A stretch of 64,000 bases of DNA from Cricetomys ansorgei (Eukaryota > Chordata > Mammalia > Rodentia > Nesomyidae): positions 1-64,000 of the forward strand of contig JAMJFZ010000687.1 in NCBI GenBank assembly GCA_026225945.1. The letters run 5' to 3'. Of the stretch, positions 1 through 10,310 are shown piece after piece (position 1 is the stretch's first letter; every line of letters begins with the position of its first letter). The position numbers and the translations under genes were made by a program. A model generated the notes under the pieces. That model did no database searches and had not been told where the DNA came from. It saw only the letters and a list, made by a program, of their open reading frames with translations.

Positions 1-1269
1 ACAAAACAACAAGTGGAGGGAAGAATGTTAGAAAGGGGAAGATCTGTGGTATCCATGGGAGATGGGAGAGGGAAACTGATAAGGTTGTTCTGCTACAGAG
101 CTGGAGGATTGGAGCTGGGAGAACAGAAAGAGAAGAGAAGGTCTGCAGGCAAACTACCTCATTTTCCTTACTGTAATATTTTTCTTGCTGATGCTTTGGG
201 TTAATCTCATTTTACAATAAACACACAATAAATTCATAGCACAAAAATCAATTTGAATGTTAGGTATAAGATTTCTATGTGCATAATTAACAACATAATT
301 AATTAACAACAGAAAGTGGCTCTCTACAGGCATACTGAAAACAAACTTATTGAGAATACTTGATCTATAAAATTATAATATTTGAGCAATTGTTAGGCAA
401 TGAAGATAAACATATTTCTAAGATTTATTCTGCTTTAGTATTACTTCCTTCATCTAAAATGAAGCTTTATGTTTTTCCTGTAGTTCAAAAATACATCATT
501 TTGCAGAAATTAGTGGTCTAGTTTTCTCAAAAAAAACAATACAGCACCATCTGAATATCTGAAGATTCAAAATTTCACCCACCCTGGGATGGCATATTGA
601 CACTGCTTATTGCAGTGTTGAACTCTGACCTTTTGATCTTCTGTAAGAACAATAGATTCATGACTAGAATACGTAAGAAAAGAAAAGCACATATCATTTA
701 TCAATGTGTCAATTATCTGGCAATTACTTTTCTGCTAATTACACATATCTATAAAAACTATTACTATCATGAACTATTGCTATTATGAATTATTAAAAAT
801 AAAATATGTTCTTTAATTAACTTAAAAATTGTGTTATTATCCATCAAATAATAACAGTTATTATATTGTTTTAGAAAATATTATTATTTCTAGAAATATT
901 TGCAGATCTATGTACACTCTAATGGAGTCAGTCTTCTCATAAAGATAATAAACAAAAATTTTAGATTTATCATTATTTCTTGTACTCATTCAAAAATGTA
1001 ACTTAAGTGGGTCTCATAAAATTTAAATAATCTTATAAAATTTCCAAGTGTTGGATAACTATTATTTTTCAAAGCCAGAAAATCAGTCTGCTTCCTTTCT
1101 TTTATCCATGATAAAAGTACAACTCCCTGACAACTTAATATGGTTTCTTTTTTTCTTTGCTTCGCCTCTCATTCCTCCTTTTCTCTTGAAAGGCATATAT
1201 AGCATATGCCTTTCCTATGTAGCATAACTATCAACTTAACATTCCCTAGATCCTCTTGAAATAGGGATA
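1..1269. other. AT-rich single-copy DNA, nothing recognised
   Basis: No repeat family, exon or RNA gene could be recognised. The first 200 bases are purine-rich with a short open frame. From about 200 onward the DNA is AT-rich with many short A and T runs and stops in all frames. The 63-codon frame at 597 begins at a TTG and has no protein signature. Confidence 0.5.
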
Positions 1270-1618
1270 GTTGAGTATTTGTCATTATCAGGTGGGTCTA
1301 TGGGTGTGGCTGTGACATATTGTCTTAATTGGTGATTGATGTAGGAACACCCAGTCCACTGTAGGAGGCATCTTTTCCTGGAGAGGCAGTATTAGGCTAT
1401 ATATGGAAGCTAGCTAAGCCTGAACCAGTGAGCAAGACACCAAGTAGCATTCCTCTATGATTTCTGCATCAGGTTTCTACCTTGAGCTCTTGACCTGACT
1501 TCCCCCATTGATGACTGTGACCTCGAAGTGAAAGATAAAATAAACTCTTTCCTCCTCTAAGTTGTTTTTGGTCAGAGTGTATTATCACAGCAACAGAAGA
1601 AAAGAAAAAACTAGAACA
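1270..1618 (+). mobile_element. Rodent nonautonomous DNA-transposon-like repeat (URR1/RCHARR1-like), copy 1
   Basis: The 3' part has the familiar rodent series of an AATAAA-type motif near 1538, then a CTTTCCTCC tract, GTTGTTTTTGGTCAGAGTG and ATCACAGCAACAG, ending in CTAGAACAG. A second copy lies in the opposite orientation at 20385-20735. I recall this family as a hAT-Charlie-type rodent repeat, but the name is from memory. It has no coding capacity. Confidence 0.6.
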
Positions 1619-1994
1619 GCATAATTACTATTAGTAAGGAAAATTGATAAAAGTTCTTATAATAAACAGAATTTTATTATCCCTGCTCTTATAGCCTTCT
1701 TTAACTCTATTCTAATACACTTCCTCAGTTTTATTATCACTACTGAAAACAAGCTGGGAGGATCATTGATTTTCATGAGATTATTCAGGGCATTCTTAAA
1801 ACAACTTAGTTTTTGTCAAATGTACCCAACGTAATACTGTCCAAAGACCAATTTTTAGGCAGTCACTTACTCATTCACTCACTGAAAAGGTATTCCAGGC
1901 ATGGGAAAGCCACAATAACTATTATAGACACCTTACTTCCCAATCTTACCACTGTACCTTCTGTCTGCCTATTCACCCAGTGAAAATAAAAATC

Positions 1995-2095
1995 ACCACT
2001 CAATTGAGCACTTACAAGGTGGTATTCACTATGTGTGCTTAATCAAATTATCCATTTGGCACTCACAATTTGACCTGGCAAATATAGTGTATTGT
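1995..2095 (-). mobile_element. MIR fragment
   Basis: TGAGCACTTACAAGGTGG followed by ACTATGTGTGCTTAATCAAA matches the antisense 3' half of the mammal-wide MIR SINE (consensus: TTGAGCGCTTACTATGTGCC). It is short and highly diverged, as expected for a pre-rodent insertion. Confidence 0.5.
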
Positions 2096-2139
2096 GGTTC
2101 AATAGACATAGATTTAGGTTCTAAGGACTGTTTATTCTT

Positions 2140-2560
2140 TTCATAATCCAATTATTGGTTCTTAGTCCGAATCCTGGAGCATTTCAGCCTCTGTACAATG
2201 CAGTCTAAAATTGGAAGGATTCAGCCTCATCTTCCATAGAATCTAGAACATTTAATCCTCCAAGACTTACTGCTGACCGAACCACTCTGACTAGCTCCTT
2301 CTGAACTCAGAGCTGGATTCCTCTCAACTAAACCTTCTGGTTCAACTCAACTCACTTGCTTTTCTGGCTCAAACTCTTCTCCAAACTGCTAGTTCAAACT
2401 GAACTTCTGAGCCAGGTAACTATTTCTGACTGAACTTTTCTGATTCTGGCAGACTCTGGCTGATTCCCACAACTTCTGGTACTGACTTCTGCTGAACTGC
2501 TTCTGTTTCTCTGCCTCAGACTCCTCAGACTGTCTCTATGTCTCTGCCTCAGTCAGACTC
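2140..2560. mobile_element. Unassigned rodent repeat family, copy 1 of 3
   Basis: About 420 bases that recur at 17555-18250 and 35805-36085. Shared landmarks are CTGACTAGCTC, TCTGAACTCAGAGCTG, TTCTGGTTCAACTCA and TGACTATTTCTGACTGA. The body is a loose, irregular series of CTGACT and GAACT words. Copy 1 runs directly into a B2 on its right. I do not recognise the family. An LTR or composite element with a B1-derived segment is possible, since copy 2 contains B1-like ends. Confidence 0.65.
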
Positions 2561-2561
2561 T

Positions 2562-2657
2562 ATTGTGCACAAGAGTGACAGTGCCCTTAGAGGCCAAAGA
2601 GGTTGTCAGACCCCTGGAGCTGGAGTTACAGGGTTGTAAACTGCTGACTTGGGTGCT
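2562..2657 (-). mobile_element. B2 SINE, part 1 (split by an LTR)
   Basis: GAGGCCAAAGAGGTTGTCAG, CCTGGAGCTGGAGTTACAG and GACTTGGGTGCT follow the antisense B2 consensus in order. The element is interrupted at 2657 and resumes at 2991, where the same GGTGCT is repeated and the consensus continues. The tRNA-derived head is in part 2. Confidence 0.85.
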
Positions 2658-2990
2658 TGTTGTAGTATGCTGCTGAGTGGACTCAGCAAGAGAGACAAGG
2701 AGGCATTTTCATAGACTCAAACCCTGCCAGACCTCAGCAGAAGGAACCACTATCCTGGCCAGTACCAGACTCACAGTGGAACCTTGAGCATCTGAGCTCA
2801 GGTGTATTTATTGATTCAGAACTCCTCAAGTATTCTACTGATAGCATATGCAGATTATTAGCAACTAAGCAACCTCCCACAGAAATCCGACACCTGCAAA
2901 CAGTACAGAATGCCCTAGACTTAGGTTAACCCCTCACTCAACAGTGCATAAAACAATTTCGAACATAACTAAATATAAACTTCCCCAACA
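2658..2990 (-). mobile_element. Solo LTR (ERVK/class II type) inserted in B2
   Basis: A 333-bp segment starts TGTTGTAG and ends CCCCAACA, so its ends are inverted (TGTTG and CAACA), as in retroviral LTRs. It is flanked by the perfect 6-bp duplication GGTGCT at 2652-2657 and 2991-2996. Six bases is the usual size for class II (ERVK/IAP-like) integrases. Read on the minus strand it carries an AATAAA at about 2815 followed by a plausible R/U5, so the LTR is probably antisense. No internal retroviral sequence remains, so it is a solo LTR left by recombination. The exact family is not named. Confidence 0.85.
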
Positions 2991-3055
2991 GGTGCTGGGA
3001 ACCTAACTCTAGTCCTCTGCAAAAACAGCAAGCACTATTAATCATTGAGCCCACG
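2991..3055 (-). mobile_element. B2 SINE, part 2 (tRNA-derived head)
   Basis: GGTGCTGGGAACCTAACTC, GTCCTCTGCAAAAACAGCAAG and AATCATTGAGCC complete the antisense B2 consensus from the point where part 1 stops. The first six bases are the duplicated LTR target site. This shows the B2 was in place before the LTR. Confidence 0.8.
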
Positions 3056-3087
3056 TGCTTTATCTCTTCACCCTGCTCTTTATTCTC

Positions 3088-3265
3088 TCAGTTTCTTGGC
3101 TGAGTAATTTAACCACCCTAGACATAAAGTAATGATATATTTTCTTTATCAGAAAATCGGAGAATCCAGTAGTGTCTATAAGAGCTATTCATGTAGATAC
3201 TTAAATTAGTTAGCATATATAAAGTGTTTAGAGTAAGGGCTGGCTCAGTAAACCTGAGTCATTAT
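3088..3265 (+). mobile_element. MIR SINE
   Basis: The order AGTTTCTTGGCTGAGTAATTTAACC, then TTTCTTTATCAGAAAATCGG, then TATATAAAGTGTTTAGAGTA and GGGCTGGCTCAGTAAACC parallels the MIR core and 3' region (TTTCCTCATCTGTAAAATGGG, AAAGCGCTTAGAACAGTGCCTGGC). It is strongly diverged. Confidence 0.6.
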
Positions 3266-3269
3266 TACA

Positions 3270-4935
3270 GTTGTACCACAGTCAATGAAGAAATGGAAAA
3301 ATGGCTCAGCAGTGAGAATGGGAAACAGGGTATCTGTTAACATCAATGCATATTTTATAAACCTGGAACCATGTTTTATAATGAATGAATGGTGATCTTA
3401 AGTGACTATAACATAAAAATTGAAGTTCTGAGCCAGGACCTCTAACCCCTGGGATGACTACAGAGATGTTCAAGTGAGATTTTAACTGTACCAACTACCA
3501 GCTTGCAGCAGATCTTGCTTTCTCTTGGGAAAACCAAAGTACTAAAGAATGCAACAGACAGATGTCCTCTGTATGAAAGAAGGAAAAAAGGTTTTCTGGG
3601 CTCTATAGTGAATCTGATAAAGAATGAAGACAGACATTAGGATTTTTAATAACTTATGAAAAGGAAAATGACCAAGCATTTAAGATATATAACTGAAGTA
3701 ACCAAAACAGCAGAAAGAAATTCCCTTCCTCTGCTCTTCACTCCATCCACCCTCAGAACACAGGAACCACATGCAAGAAGAAGAAAGAGACCTGAATGGG
3801 ACTAAGTTACAGACATAAGTTACTCAACCTAAGTCAAACAAGCTTGGTCAGAGCTCAAGTCTTGCTTTTCTCACCAGTTATGGCTTCTTGGTTCACATAT
3901 TTTAGCATTTGAACGAAATTATTGTCACATTTAAAATCACAAAATTTCTTACCAGTTAGTGAATCTCAGTACATATAGATATTAAAACCCATTTTAAAAG
4001 TTTTTTTTAAAAAAAGAAACTTCATTTCTAGAGACGTATTTTTCTTATTATTTCTATACAAGAATAACCAACGGGACTCTGAATGTTAGCTGCCACTTGT
4101 GCATTACAATGACAAAATTCTGTTAAAGTACTTAAACCCAACAAAGGACTGCTGTTTCCTAAGGGGTTAGTGGTCTTGAAGTATGTTATTTCCAGAGTAT
4201 TCACATGCATACTCTATTATATTCCATATATAAATACATTTCTAACATGAAATTTCATGGACAAATAAAATATAGACAGTATTGTTCTCTGCTCGTTCAA
4301 CCGAACAGTGGGACTAGGTGCTTGAGAAACTGCGAGGCTCACTTGCTAAAATGAGTCAAAGAGATGAGATAGCAGAGCATTCAAGTGATGCAGTCAGGAG
4401 TCAAATATAAGTCAACCGAACACACAGGGGTATTCTTTGGAGCAGTTTTGCTGGCACGTGTTCACATGACATTTAGGCTGGTTACTGCTAGGCTTTAACT
4501 TATGCATATCTGCGGGACACAAGAATCTCTCAAAGAATGAAGAGAGACTTTATTCAAAAGTGTACAGTGGAAAATTAGTCCTCACAAAGGGGTTCGTTTA
4601 CGAAGAACCACTGGGTGAGCAGCATGTAAGCCATCACACAGGGTTTTCTGGGATTCCAGTCAGCCGATCCAAGCAGGAATAACAATCGAGTACTGCGCAA
4701 TGACAGCAGCTATCTAATCTAATTTCCATTCTCGTGGAGTTCCCAAACTCACAACAGGTAACTCATAGCTGGCTATAACTCCAGTTCCAAGAATCCAGTG
4801 CCTTCTTCTGGTTCCATGGTTACCTGTGTGCACACGATACCATAAATATATCCAGACATAAAGAAATTTCTTTTTGAAAAAATCTGACTGAAGAATATAT
4901 GTGTACATGGTCAATGAAAACAGAAAAGTCTTCCT
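3270..4935. other. Single-copy DNA, no repeat recognised
   Basis: No known repeat stands out. GC content rises slightly between 4260 and 4720, where several CpGs survive. A small perfect palindrome, TTCGTTTACGAA (4593-4604), sits inside longer GGTTC/GAACC arms. The minus-strand frames at 3306, 4028 and 4714 are short and unremarkable. Confidence 0.45.
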
Positions 4936-5132
4936 TTTTAAGATGTATTTATCTTCGTGGATAAGGGTGTTTTGCCTACATGCATGTCTGTGCACCACAG
5001 GCATGCCCGGTGCCTTCCAAGGCTAAAAGAGTGTATTGTGAGTTGTGAATTGTCATTTGGGTGCTAAGAATCAAGCCTAGGTCCCTGGAAGAGTAGCCAC
5101 TGCTTTTAGCCACAGCGTCATCTCTTGCATCC
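4936..5132 (-). mobile_element. B2 SINE
   Basis: TTTTAAGATGTATTTATC, GTGTTTTGCCTACATGCATG, GGTGCTAAGAATCAAGCC and CAGCGTCATCTCTTGCAT follow the antisense B2 consensus from its AT-rich tail to the tRNA-like head. The copy is well diverged, for example in the region replacing the usual AGAGGGCATCAGAT. Confidence 0.8.
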
Positions 5133-5784
5133 AAACCTTTCTTTTTAGACTAGAAAACTGAGGTCTTTAATTTGGAAAGATAGCATTTGATTTAGTCAAT
5201 TGCTGTCAAAAAGATAATTGATGGGAAATCATTTAACAGTGTCTACTAAAAAACAATCCAAGCATGCTTCATAACCCAAAGCTTCCACCTCTGTCTGTAC
5301 AGCAAAAAGAAATGCATGTGATGTCCACTGAAATGGATATAGAAAAAAGTATACGCAAGCACTATTTGTAGGAAAAAATGAAGGAAACAACTGAAATGTT
5401 CTCTGAAGAATAAAATAATGGTGTGCCCAGACAATGAAATGCTGGTGAAATACTAAAGTTTAACAATGAGCTATTCTGACGTGCAGCTTAAGGACCAAAT
5501 AGATGACCCACATACACCAATGGTTCCACAATTCTATTTATCCAAGGTTGAAGGCAGGCCAAGCTCATGGGCAGTGTAAAAATTCTGGATGCCATTTACC
5601 TTTGTGGGATGCCAGGATAACAGAGACGGTCTGGAATGCTGAGAGCACTCTGTCTCTTATCTGTGTACTGGTTCCTGGGATGTGCCCACTTTACGAAGTT
5701 CATCTAGATCACCCTCTCCCAACTGTCCACTTTTCTGTCTGCATATTATACTTTCAGCACTTACTTATCTGCTCAGCATGAAGC
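5133..5784. other. Single-copy DNA, no repeat recognised
   Basis: Nothing recognised. A plus-strand frame at 5503-5781 (92 codons) and an overlapping one at 5682 have ordinary composition, no known motif and no splice-site context that I could support. Confidence 0.4.
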
Positions 5785-5945
5785 AGACTGTGAAGGCAAC
5801 ACCTGATTCCATGTCTTCAAGCTGCATAACCTTGAACAAGTTCCATCTTAGTCTTATCTCTTCACTTTGCAAAACAGGGATCCTAGCATCTCAAAGAGTT
5901 ACTATAATTACATGAAGCTGGTGCATTTGGCATCCAGTGAGGGAA
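5785..5945 (+). mobile_element. MIR SINE
   Basis: GCATAACCTTGAACAAGTTC, TTATCTCTTCACTTTGCAAAAC and TCTCAAAGAGTTACTATAATTAC line up with the MIR core (TGTGTGACCTTGGGCAAGTT, CCTCATCTGTAAAATGGG, GGGTTGTTGTGAGGATTAAA). Confidence 0.65.
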
Positions 5946-6069
5946 AGTTCTAATATTAGTTAGTCCATGTCAGGAGACAGATTGATTCCTATGGGGGGTA
6001 GCTGTAAATGTAAACAGCATGAAAGCTAGAAGGTTCACGGCAGGAAAGATAAGGAGGAAGAGAGTTTCT

Positions 6070-6239
6070 TAGTAAAAGTCATCAACAGTATCAAATGCTG
6101 CAGAGAGGTCAATGGAGATAAGAAGAGAATAGGCCTTGAACACAGAAGTCAAGGGTAAGCTTAGTCTGAGCAGGCTTAATGAAGCTAAGGGCAGAAGCCA
6201 GGCTGTAGTGAGTTAAAACATGAAAGAGAAGTGAAGGAG

Positions 6240-6240
<1 letters not shown>
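6070..6240 (+). mobile_element. Ancient mammal-wide repeat remnant, family not named
   Basis: AGTATCAAATGCTGCAGAG, GAGGTCAATGGAGATAAGAAG, GCAGAAGCCAGGCTGTAG and GTGAAGGAGG resemble a purine-rich noncoding repeat that recurs across mammals. I recognise the pattern but cannot name it. Related remnants appear near 13800, 15400, 20890 and 22000. Confidence 0.4.

Positions 6241-6242
<2 letters not shown>

Positions 6243-6291
<49 letters not shown>
6243..6291 (+). repeat. (TG)n microsatellite
   Basis: About 24 uninterrupted TG units. The 71-codon open frame that crosses it is only a by-product of the repeat. Confidence 0.98.
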
Positions 6292-6293
<2 letters not shown>

Positions 6294-6849
6294 CAAGAAG
6301 AGTGACTATGTAGAAAAAGAAAAGAAAGAGAAGAAAATAAAATGGGTGGAGAGTGAAAGCAGAGTTGGGGAGGGGAAGGTAAAGGAGGGAAGAAGAAGAT
6401 ATGGGAGAGGAGGGGAAGAAGACAGAACAGGAAGGAAGGAGTGGCTCAAAGGCAGATAATTATGAAATAATGGAACATTTTAATTCAATATTTTTACATA
6501 TGAAAACCCAACAGAAACTATTACAAAAAGACAGAAAGAGTGACAAAGTGGAGTTCACAAGGAGGTGGAGGAAATGGAAAGCAAAGTGTAGGGAGTTATC
6601 TTGAGCAAGGGCAAGGACATCTCTTCTTGGGTACCAAGAGGAAAAAGAAGAAAGGATGAGTACAGATGCTGAGCCACTGGTGAAGAAGGAAGTTGACCAG
6701 ATGGTTTCAATTGCTCAGTGAAAAAACTGCAGCTGCAACTACTAAGAGTGAAGGTAGACTTGATAGAATACAAGATGCAGTGAGATATTCTTTAAAAAAT
6801 TAGTAGGATGTATGGGAGAGATACTACCCAGTCACAAAACTATTGCTGA
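6292..6849. other. Purine-rich single-copy DNA
   Basis: The plus strand is A- and G-rich for about 250 bases after the TG repeat, then becomes ordinary sequence with short open frames at 6401 (plus) and 6555 (minus). No repeat family or motif is recognised. Confidence 0.4.
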
Positions 6850-7090
6850 CTTTTGCACTCCTGTCTTCATTTTAGCATGATCCTCTATGGACAGGATGGG
6901 GAAACCACCCAAATGCACACAAGCGAACAAATTATATATAAAATGTGTTACATGTATATAATGGAGCATTATTCTACTTTTTTTAAAAAAATCCTATTCC
7001 TTGTATCAGCATGAATGAGTCTGGAAGATAACTGCTAAGTGATGTAAGCACAGTGGAAGAGAAATGAAGCACACAGTTAATATCTAAGGA
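6850..7090 (+). mobile_element. Old L1 fragment, 3' end of ORF2
   Basis: TTGCACTCCTGTCTTCATTT, GTTACATGTATATAATGGAGC, ATTATTCTACTTTTTTT and AGTGATGTAAGCACAGTGG follow the L1 ORF2 C-terminal coding region (compare GTGGTACATATACACAATGG, GTATTACTCAGC, AAGTGAAATAAGCCAGGC). Stops and shifts are frequent. It is an L1M-age fragment. Confidence 0.7.
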
Positions 7091-7091
7091 A

Positions 7092-7240
7092 GTGGGAGTT
7101 GCCAAGCATGGAATGGTACATACCTATCATACCAGCTTTTGGGAAGTAGAGGCAAGGAGTTCAAGAGTTTGAGGACAACTCTACAGCTCTAGCTTTCTAT
7201 TGAGTTCAAATCCAACCTGGACTATGTGAAGACTCTAAAT
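7092..7240 (+). mobile_element. B1 SINE with purine-rich tail
   Basis: GCCAAGCATGGAATGGTACA, ATACCAGCTTTTGGGAAGTAG, AGGCAAGGAGTTCAAGAG and CAAATCCAACCTGGACTATG follow the sense B1 consensus with a small internal duplication. The A-rich 3' tail has expanded into the microsatellite that follows. Confidence 0.7.
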
Positions 7241-7480
7241 CGAAAGAAAGAAAGAAAGAAAGAAAAAAAAAGAAAAGAAAAGAAAAGAAAAGAAAAGAAA
7301 AGAAAAGAAAAGAAAAGAAAAGAAAAGAAAAGAAAAGAAAAGAGAGGGAAGGAGGGAAAGGAAGAGAGAGAGGGAGGGAGGAAGAGAGAAAGAGAGAGAG
7401 GGACTGAGGGAGGGAGGGAAACAGGGAGGGAGGGAAAGGAAAACAAAAAGGAAAAGGAAAGAAAAAGGAAGTTGAACTCG
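7241..7480 (+). repeat. (AAAG)n/(AAAAG)n then GA-rich polypurine tract
   Basis: AAAG units, then about 16 AAAAG units, then roughly 135 bases of irregular GGGA/GAGA purines with very few pyrimidines. It begins at the tail of a sense B1, which is a common birthplace for such repeats. The long open frames on both strands here are low-complexity artefacts. Confidence 0.95.
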
Positions 7481-7917
7481 GGTAAGCAGAATGGAAAGAT
7501 GGAAGAGGCTGAAGAAGGGGTTGTCAGTTTGGGAAATACTGATCAAAGAATATAAACTCACAGTTGGATAAAAAGAATAAATAAAGAGTTCATGGAACAA
7601 TAAAATTTCTGTTGACAGCTAATAACACTGTAATGTGTCTCTTTAGTAGCATATTCTTTCTGGGTAAGGAGAGTTGTATTGACATTCTCATACAGAGGTA
7701 TCATGAGTGTTGATCATATTCACCTTCATGAGACTCCTGTCACCCTTTTTTTCTCTCCAGGCTCCTGTCTACCTTCATATACCTCACTTTTAAAAAAAAA
7801 ATTATACTCTATGCTTGAGAGAAAATATGTAATACATATGTGTGCTTTGAGTCTGGCTAATTTCACAGAACAGGATTATCTCCAGTTTCATAAATTTTCC
7901 TGCAAAACAACAAAACT

Positions 7918-8045
7918 TGTTCTTCTCCCTCCCCCCTACCTCCGCTTTTCTCTGTCCTCCCTCTCTTCTTCTTCCTCCCTTCTCTCCCCTCCCTCCCTCT
8001 CTCTCTCTCTCTCTTCTCTCTCTCCTCTATCTCCCTACCTCTCAT
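7918..8045 (+). repeat. Polypyrimidine tract with (TC)n
   Basis: About 125 bases of CT-rich sequence with short (TC)n runs replace part of the L1 ORF2 sequence that surrounds it. Confidence 0.9.
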
Positions 8046-8227
8046 GTGTGTGTACCACATTTATCTACAAGTGGATGTCCAGGTTGATTCCATAAGAGGC
8101 TGTTAAGAATAGTAGCGCAGTAAGCATGCATGCTCAAGTATCTCTATTCTAAGCTGTCTTGGATTCCTTGGGTACATTCCCAAAAGATGGTGTAGGTAGA
8201 TAACACAGAAATTCCAGTTTTAGCTTG

Positions 8228-8419
8228 TTTTTTAAACTTTTATGTACATGGATGTTTTGCCTGCATGTATGTAAGTGGACCGTGCGTGTTCGAGCGCAGT
8301 TGAAAACCAAAGGGGACCCTGGACGCTCGGGAACTGGAGTTACAGAAGATTGTGATCTTGCAAATCTTCTGCAAGAGCAGTAAGTCCTCTTAAACTGCTG
8401 AGCCATCTCTCCAGACCCC
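8228..8419 (-). mobile_element. B2 SINE nested in L1
   Basis: ATGGATGTTTTGCCTGCATG, GGAACTGGAGTTACAGAAG, TTAAACTGCTGAGCC and ATCTCTCCAGACCCC mark a nearly full-length antisense B2. The L1 ORF2 sequence resumes on both sides, so the B2 is the younger element. Confidence 0.9.
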
Positions 8420-8878
8420 AATTTCAGTCTTTCGAGAAACCTCCATGCTTATTTCCATGGTAAGTGAAATTAGCATCCTGATTAGCACACTGATTTACAA
8501 TCCTGTAAGCAGTTTGATGGAAAAAAGCATTCTTTTTCATGACACCACTGCTAACACATATTGTTGTCTGCTTTTTTATATTAGTCATTCTGACTGGATG
8601 GAAGTGGAATCTAAATTTAGTTTCAATTTGCATTTTCATTCAGTTCACTTCCAGATTTATTGATTTAATTACTAGTGGAATTTTGATGTTTAATCTTTTG
8701 AGGTTTTTTTTTTTAACATAATCTAGATATTAATACCCTGTGAGGTGTAGAGCAAAGATTTTCTCTATTTCTGCTTCCCTAGACTGTCTCTTCACTTTGT
8801 AATGGACTATGGAGAAGCTTTTAACTTCATAAAATTCTCCCTGCTAATCCTTGCTATTATTCACTGCAATATTAAGGC

Positions 8879-8989
8879 TTTTTTATTTGGAAAAAAATAT
8901 TTTCAGACAGTATATTTTGGTCATATTCCTTTCCTTCCTCCAACTCCTGCCAGATTCTCTCCACCTATCTACCCAGCCTCATGTTCTCT

Positions 8990-9041
<52 letters not shown>

Positions 9042-9826
9042 AGAAACAAAAATATAAGTAAACAAAAACAAGTAAAACAAAAAAAATCAAAACAAAACAA
9101 ATCAAAAAATACACACACACACACAAAAAACATGAACTCTGCTTTATGTTGGCTAACTACTCTTGGGCATGGGGCCTGTCTCAGAGTGTGGGTGATACTC
9201 TGTGCCTCTCAACTGAATAAAACTGATTTTCCTTTTTCTAGCAGGTATCAATTGCAAATAGCTTCTTGGTTAGGGATGGAACTTCACGTCTGCATTCCCT
9301 TGTTTGCATTTTGTATGGTTTGAAATTTTCAGGTCTCATCCACGCAGTTAGAGTCTCCGTGAGTTCACTTGTGTATTAGCCCTGTTGTGTCTAGAAAATG
9401 CTGATTTCTTAGAGTCATCCACCACCTCTGGCTCTTATATTCTTCCTACTTCCTCTTCAAACTTGAGAAAGGAGGAGATTGATAAAGACATTCCTTCTAG
9501 GGCTGAGTACTCCAAGTATCTAATTCTCTCCAATTTTTCCAATTGTGCACATCGCAATTACAATATACTGCAAGAAGAAGCTTCTGTGGTGATGGCTGAG
9601 TGATAAACTGACATATGGGTGTAGCAATATGTTACTAGGAGTCATTTTATTGCTATGATCCTTTAGCAGAATAACAGTAGTAGGTTTTCCCTTGAAGTCC
9701 ACAACCTATCTAGTCTTGGGTTCTTGACTATATTATCAGTGTTGGATACGAGTTCCATCTCATAGAGTGGGCCTTAAATCTATCAAAACTGGTTGATCTC
9801 AAAACACTGTGCCACTATTTCATTAG
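8879..9826 (-). mobile_element. L1 (Lx-type) 3' untranslated region
   Basis: TTTTCAGACAGTATATTTTGG opens the element on its poly-A side. GGCTAACTACTCTTGGGCATG, GGTATCAATTGCAAATAGC, CACCACCTCTGGCTCTTA, GCAAGAAGAAGCTTCTGTGG and GAGTGGGCCTTAAATC follow in antisense order. This is the noncoding 3' region of rodent Lx L1. At about 9827 the orientation flips, the signature of a 5' inversion. Confidence 0.85.
8990..9042 (+). repeat. (TC)n(AC)n compound microsatellite
   Basis: About 17 TC units run into about 9 AC units, inside the antisense L1 UTR. A second short (AC)n follows at 9111-9125 after an A-rich stretch. Confidence 0.95.
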
Positions 9827-10310
9827 CATGGAAGTTCTTCAAGAAGATGAAAACAGACCTACCACAGGATGGGGTTATACCGCTTTTCGGCATATATTCC
9901 AAGAACTCTACATAGTACTACAGAGATGCTTGCTCATTCATGTTCATTGCTACTCTATTCATGATAGAAAGAGACTGGAAACAGCCTTAGATATCTGTCA
10001 ATTCTTGAGTAGATAGAGAAAACATGGTTTGTTTATATAATGGGATATTATTCAGCTACTAAGAAAAATGAAACTACAAAGTTTGCAGGTGAATGGATTT
10101 AGCAAGAAACAAGCATCCTGGGTGAGGTAATCAAGACCCACAAAGACAAATACTGCATGGTTTCTTTTGTATGTGAATTTTATCTTTTTAAGATCCAGAT
10201 GTGCATGTTTCAATTAGAATAGTCACAGAGATTAGGTAACTATTAAGGAACCAAGAAAAGGAGATCTTCCAAGGAAGGGGAAATAGAAATATTATTATGT
10301 TACAGATGTA
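9827..10310 (+). mobile_element. Inverted 5' segment of the same L1 (ORF2 3' end)
   Basis: CATGGAAGTTCTTCAAGAAG, GGGGTTATACCGCTTTTCGG, AGACTGGAAACAGCCTTAG, ATGGGATATTATTCAGCTAC and GTGAATGGATTTAGCAAG follow the sense end of L1 ORF2 and the start of its UTR. The segment abuts the antisense UTR at 8879-9826 head to head, as expected for twin priming. The short frame at 9828 is not the ORF2 frame throughout. Confidence 0.8.

Larger units (their letters stand above)
7690..8878 (-). mobile_element. L1 ORF2 C-terminal region, antisense
   Basis: GAGTCTGGCTAATTTCACAG, CCAGTTTCATAAATTTTCC, TGGATGTCCAGGTTGATTCC, CTTGGGTACATTCCCAAAAG, AACCTCCATGCTTATTTCC, CATTCTGACTGGATGGAAGTG and CTTCACTTTGTAATGG occur in the order of antisense L1 ORF2. 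It is broken by a pyrimidine tract (7918-8045) and a B2 (8228-8419), and its left continuation stops where a younger L1 begins at 8879. No intact reading frame remains. Confidence 0.85.

Noticed and set aside
6244..6459. 71-codon frame beginning with alternating Cys-Val
   Set aside because: The alternating residues are the translation of the TG microsatellite.
7222..7600. Open frames of 74-121 codons on both strands
   Set aside because: They run through the AAAAG/GGGA repeat and encode only Lys/Arg/Glu or Ser/Phe/Leu runs. Low-complexity artefacts.
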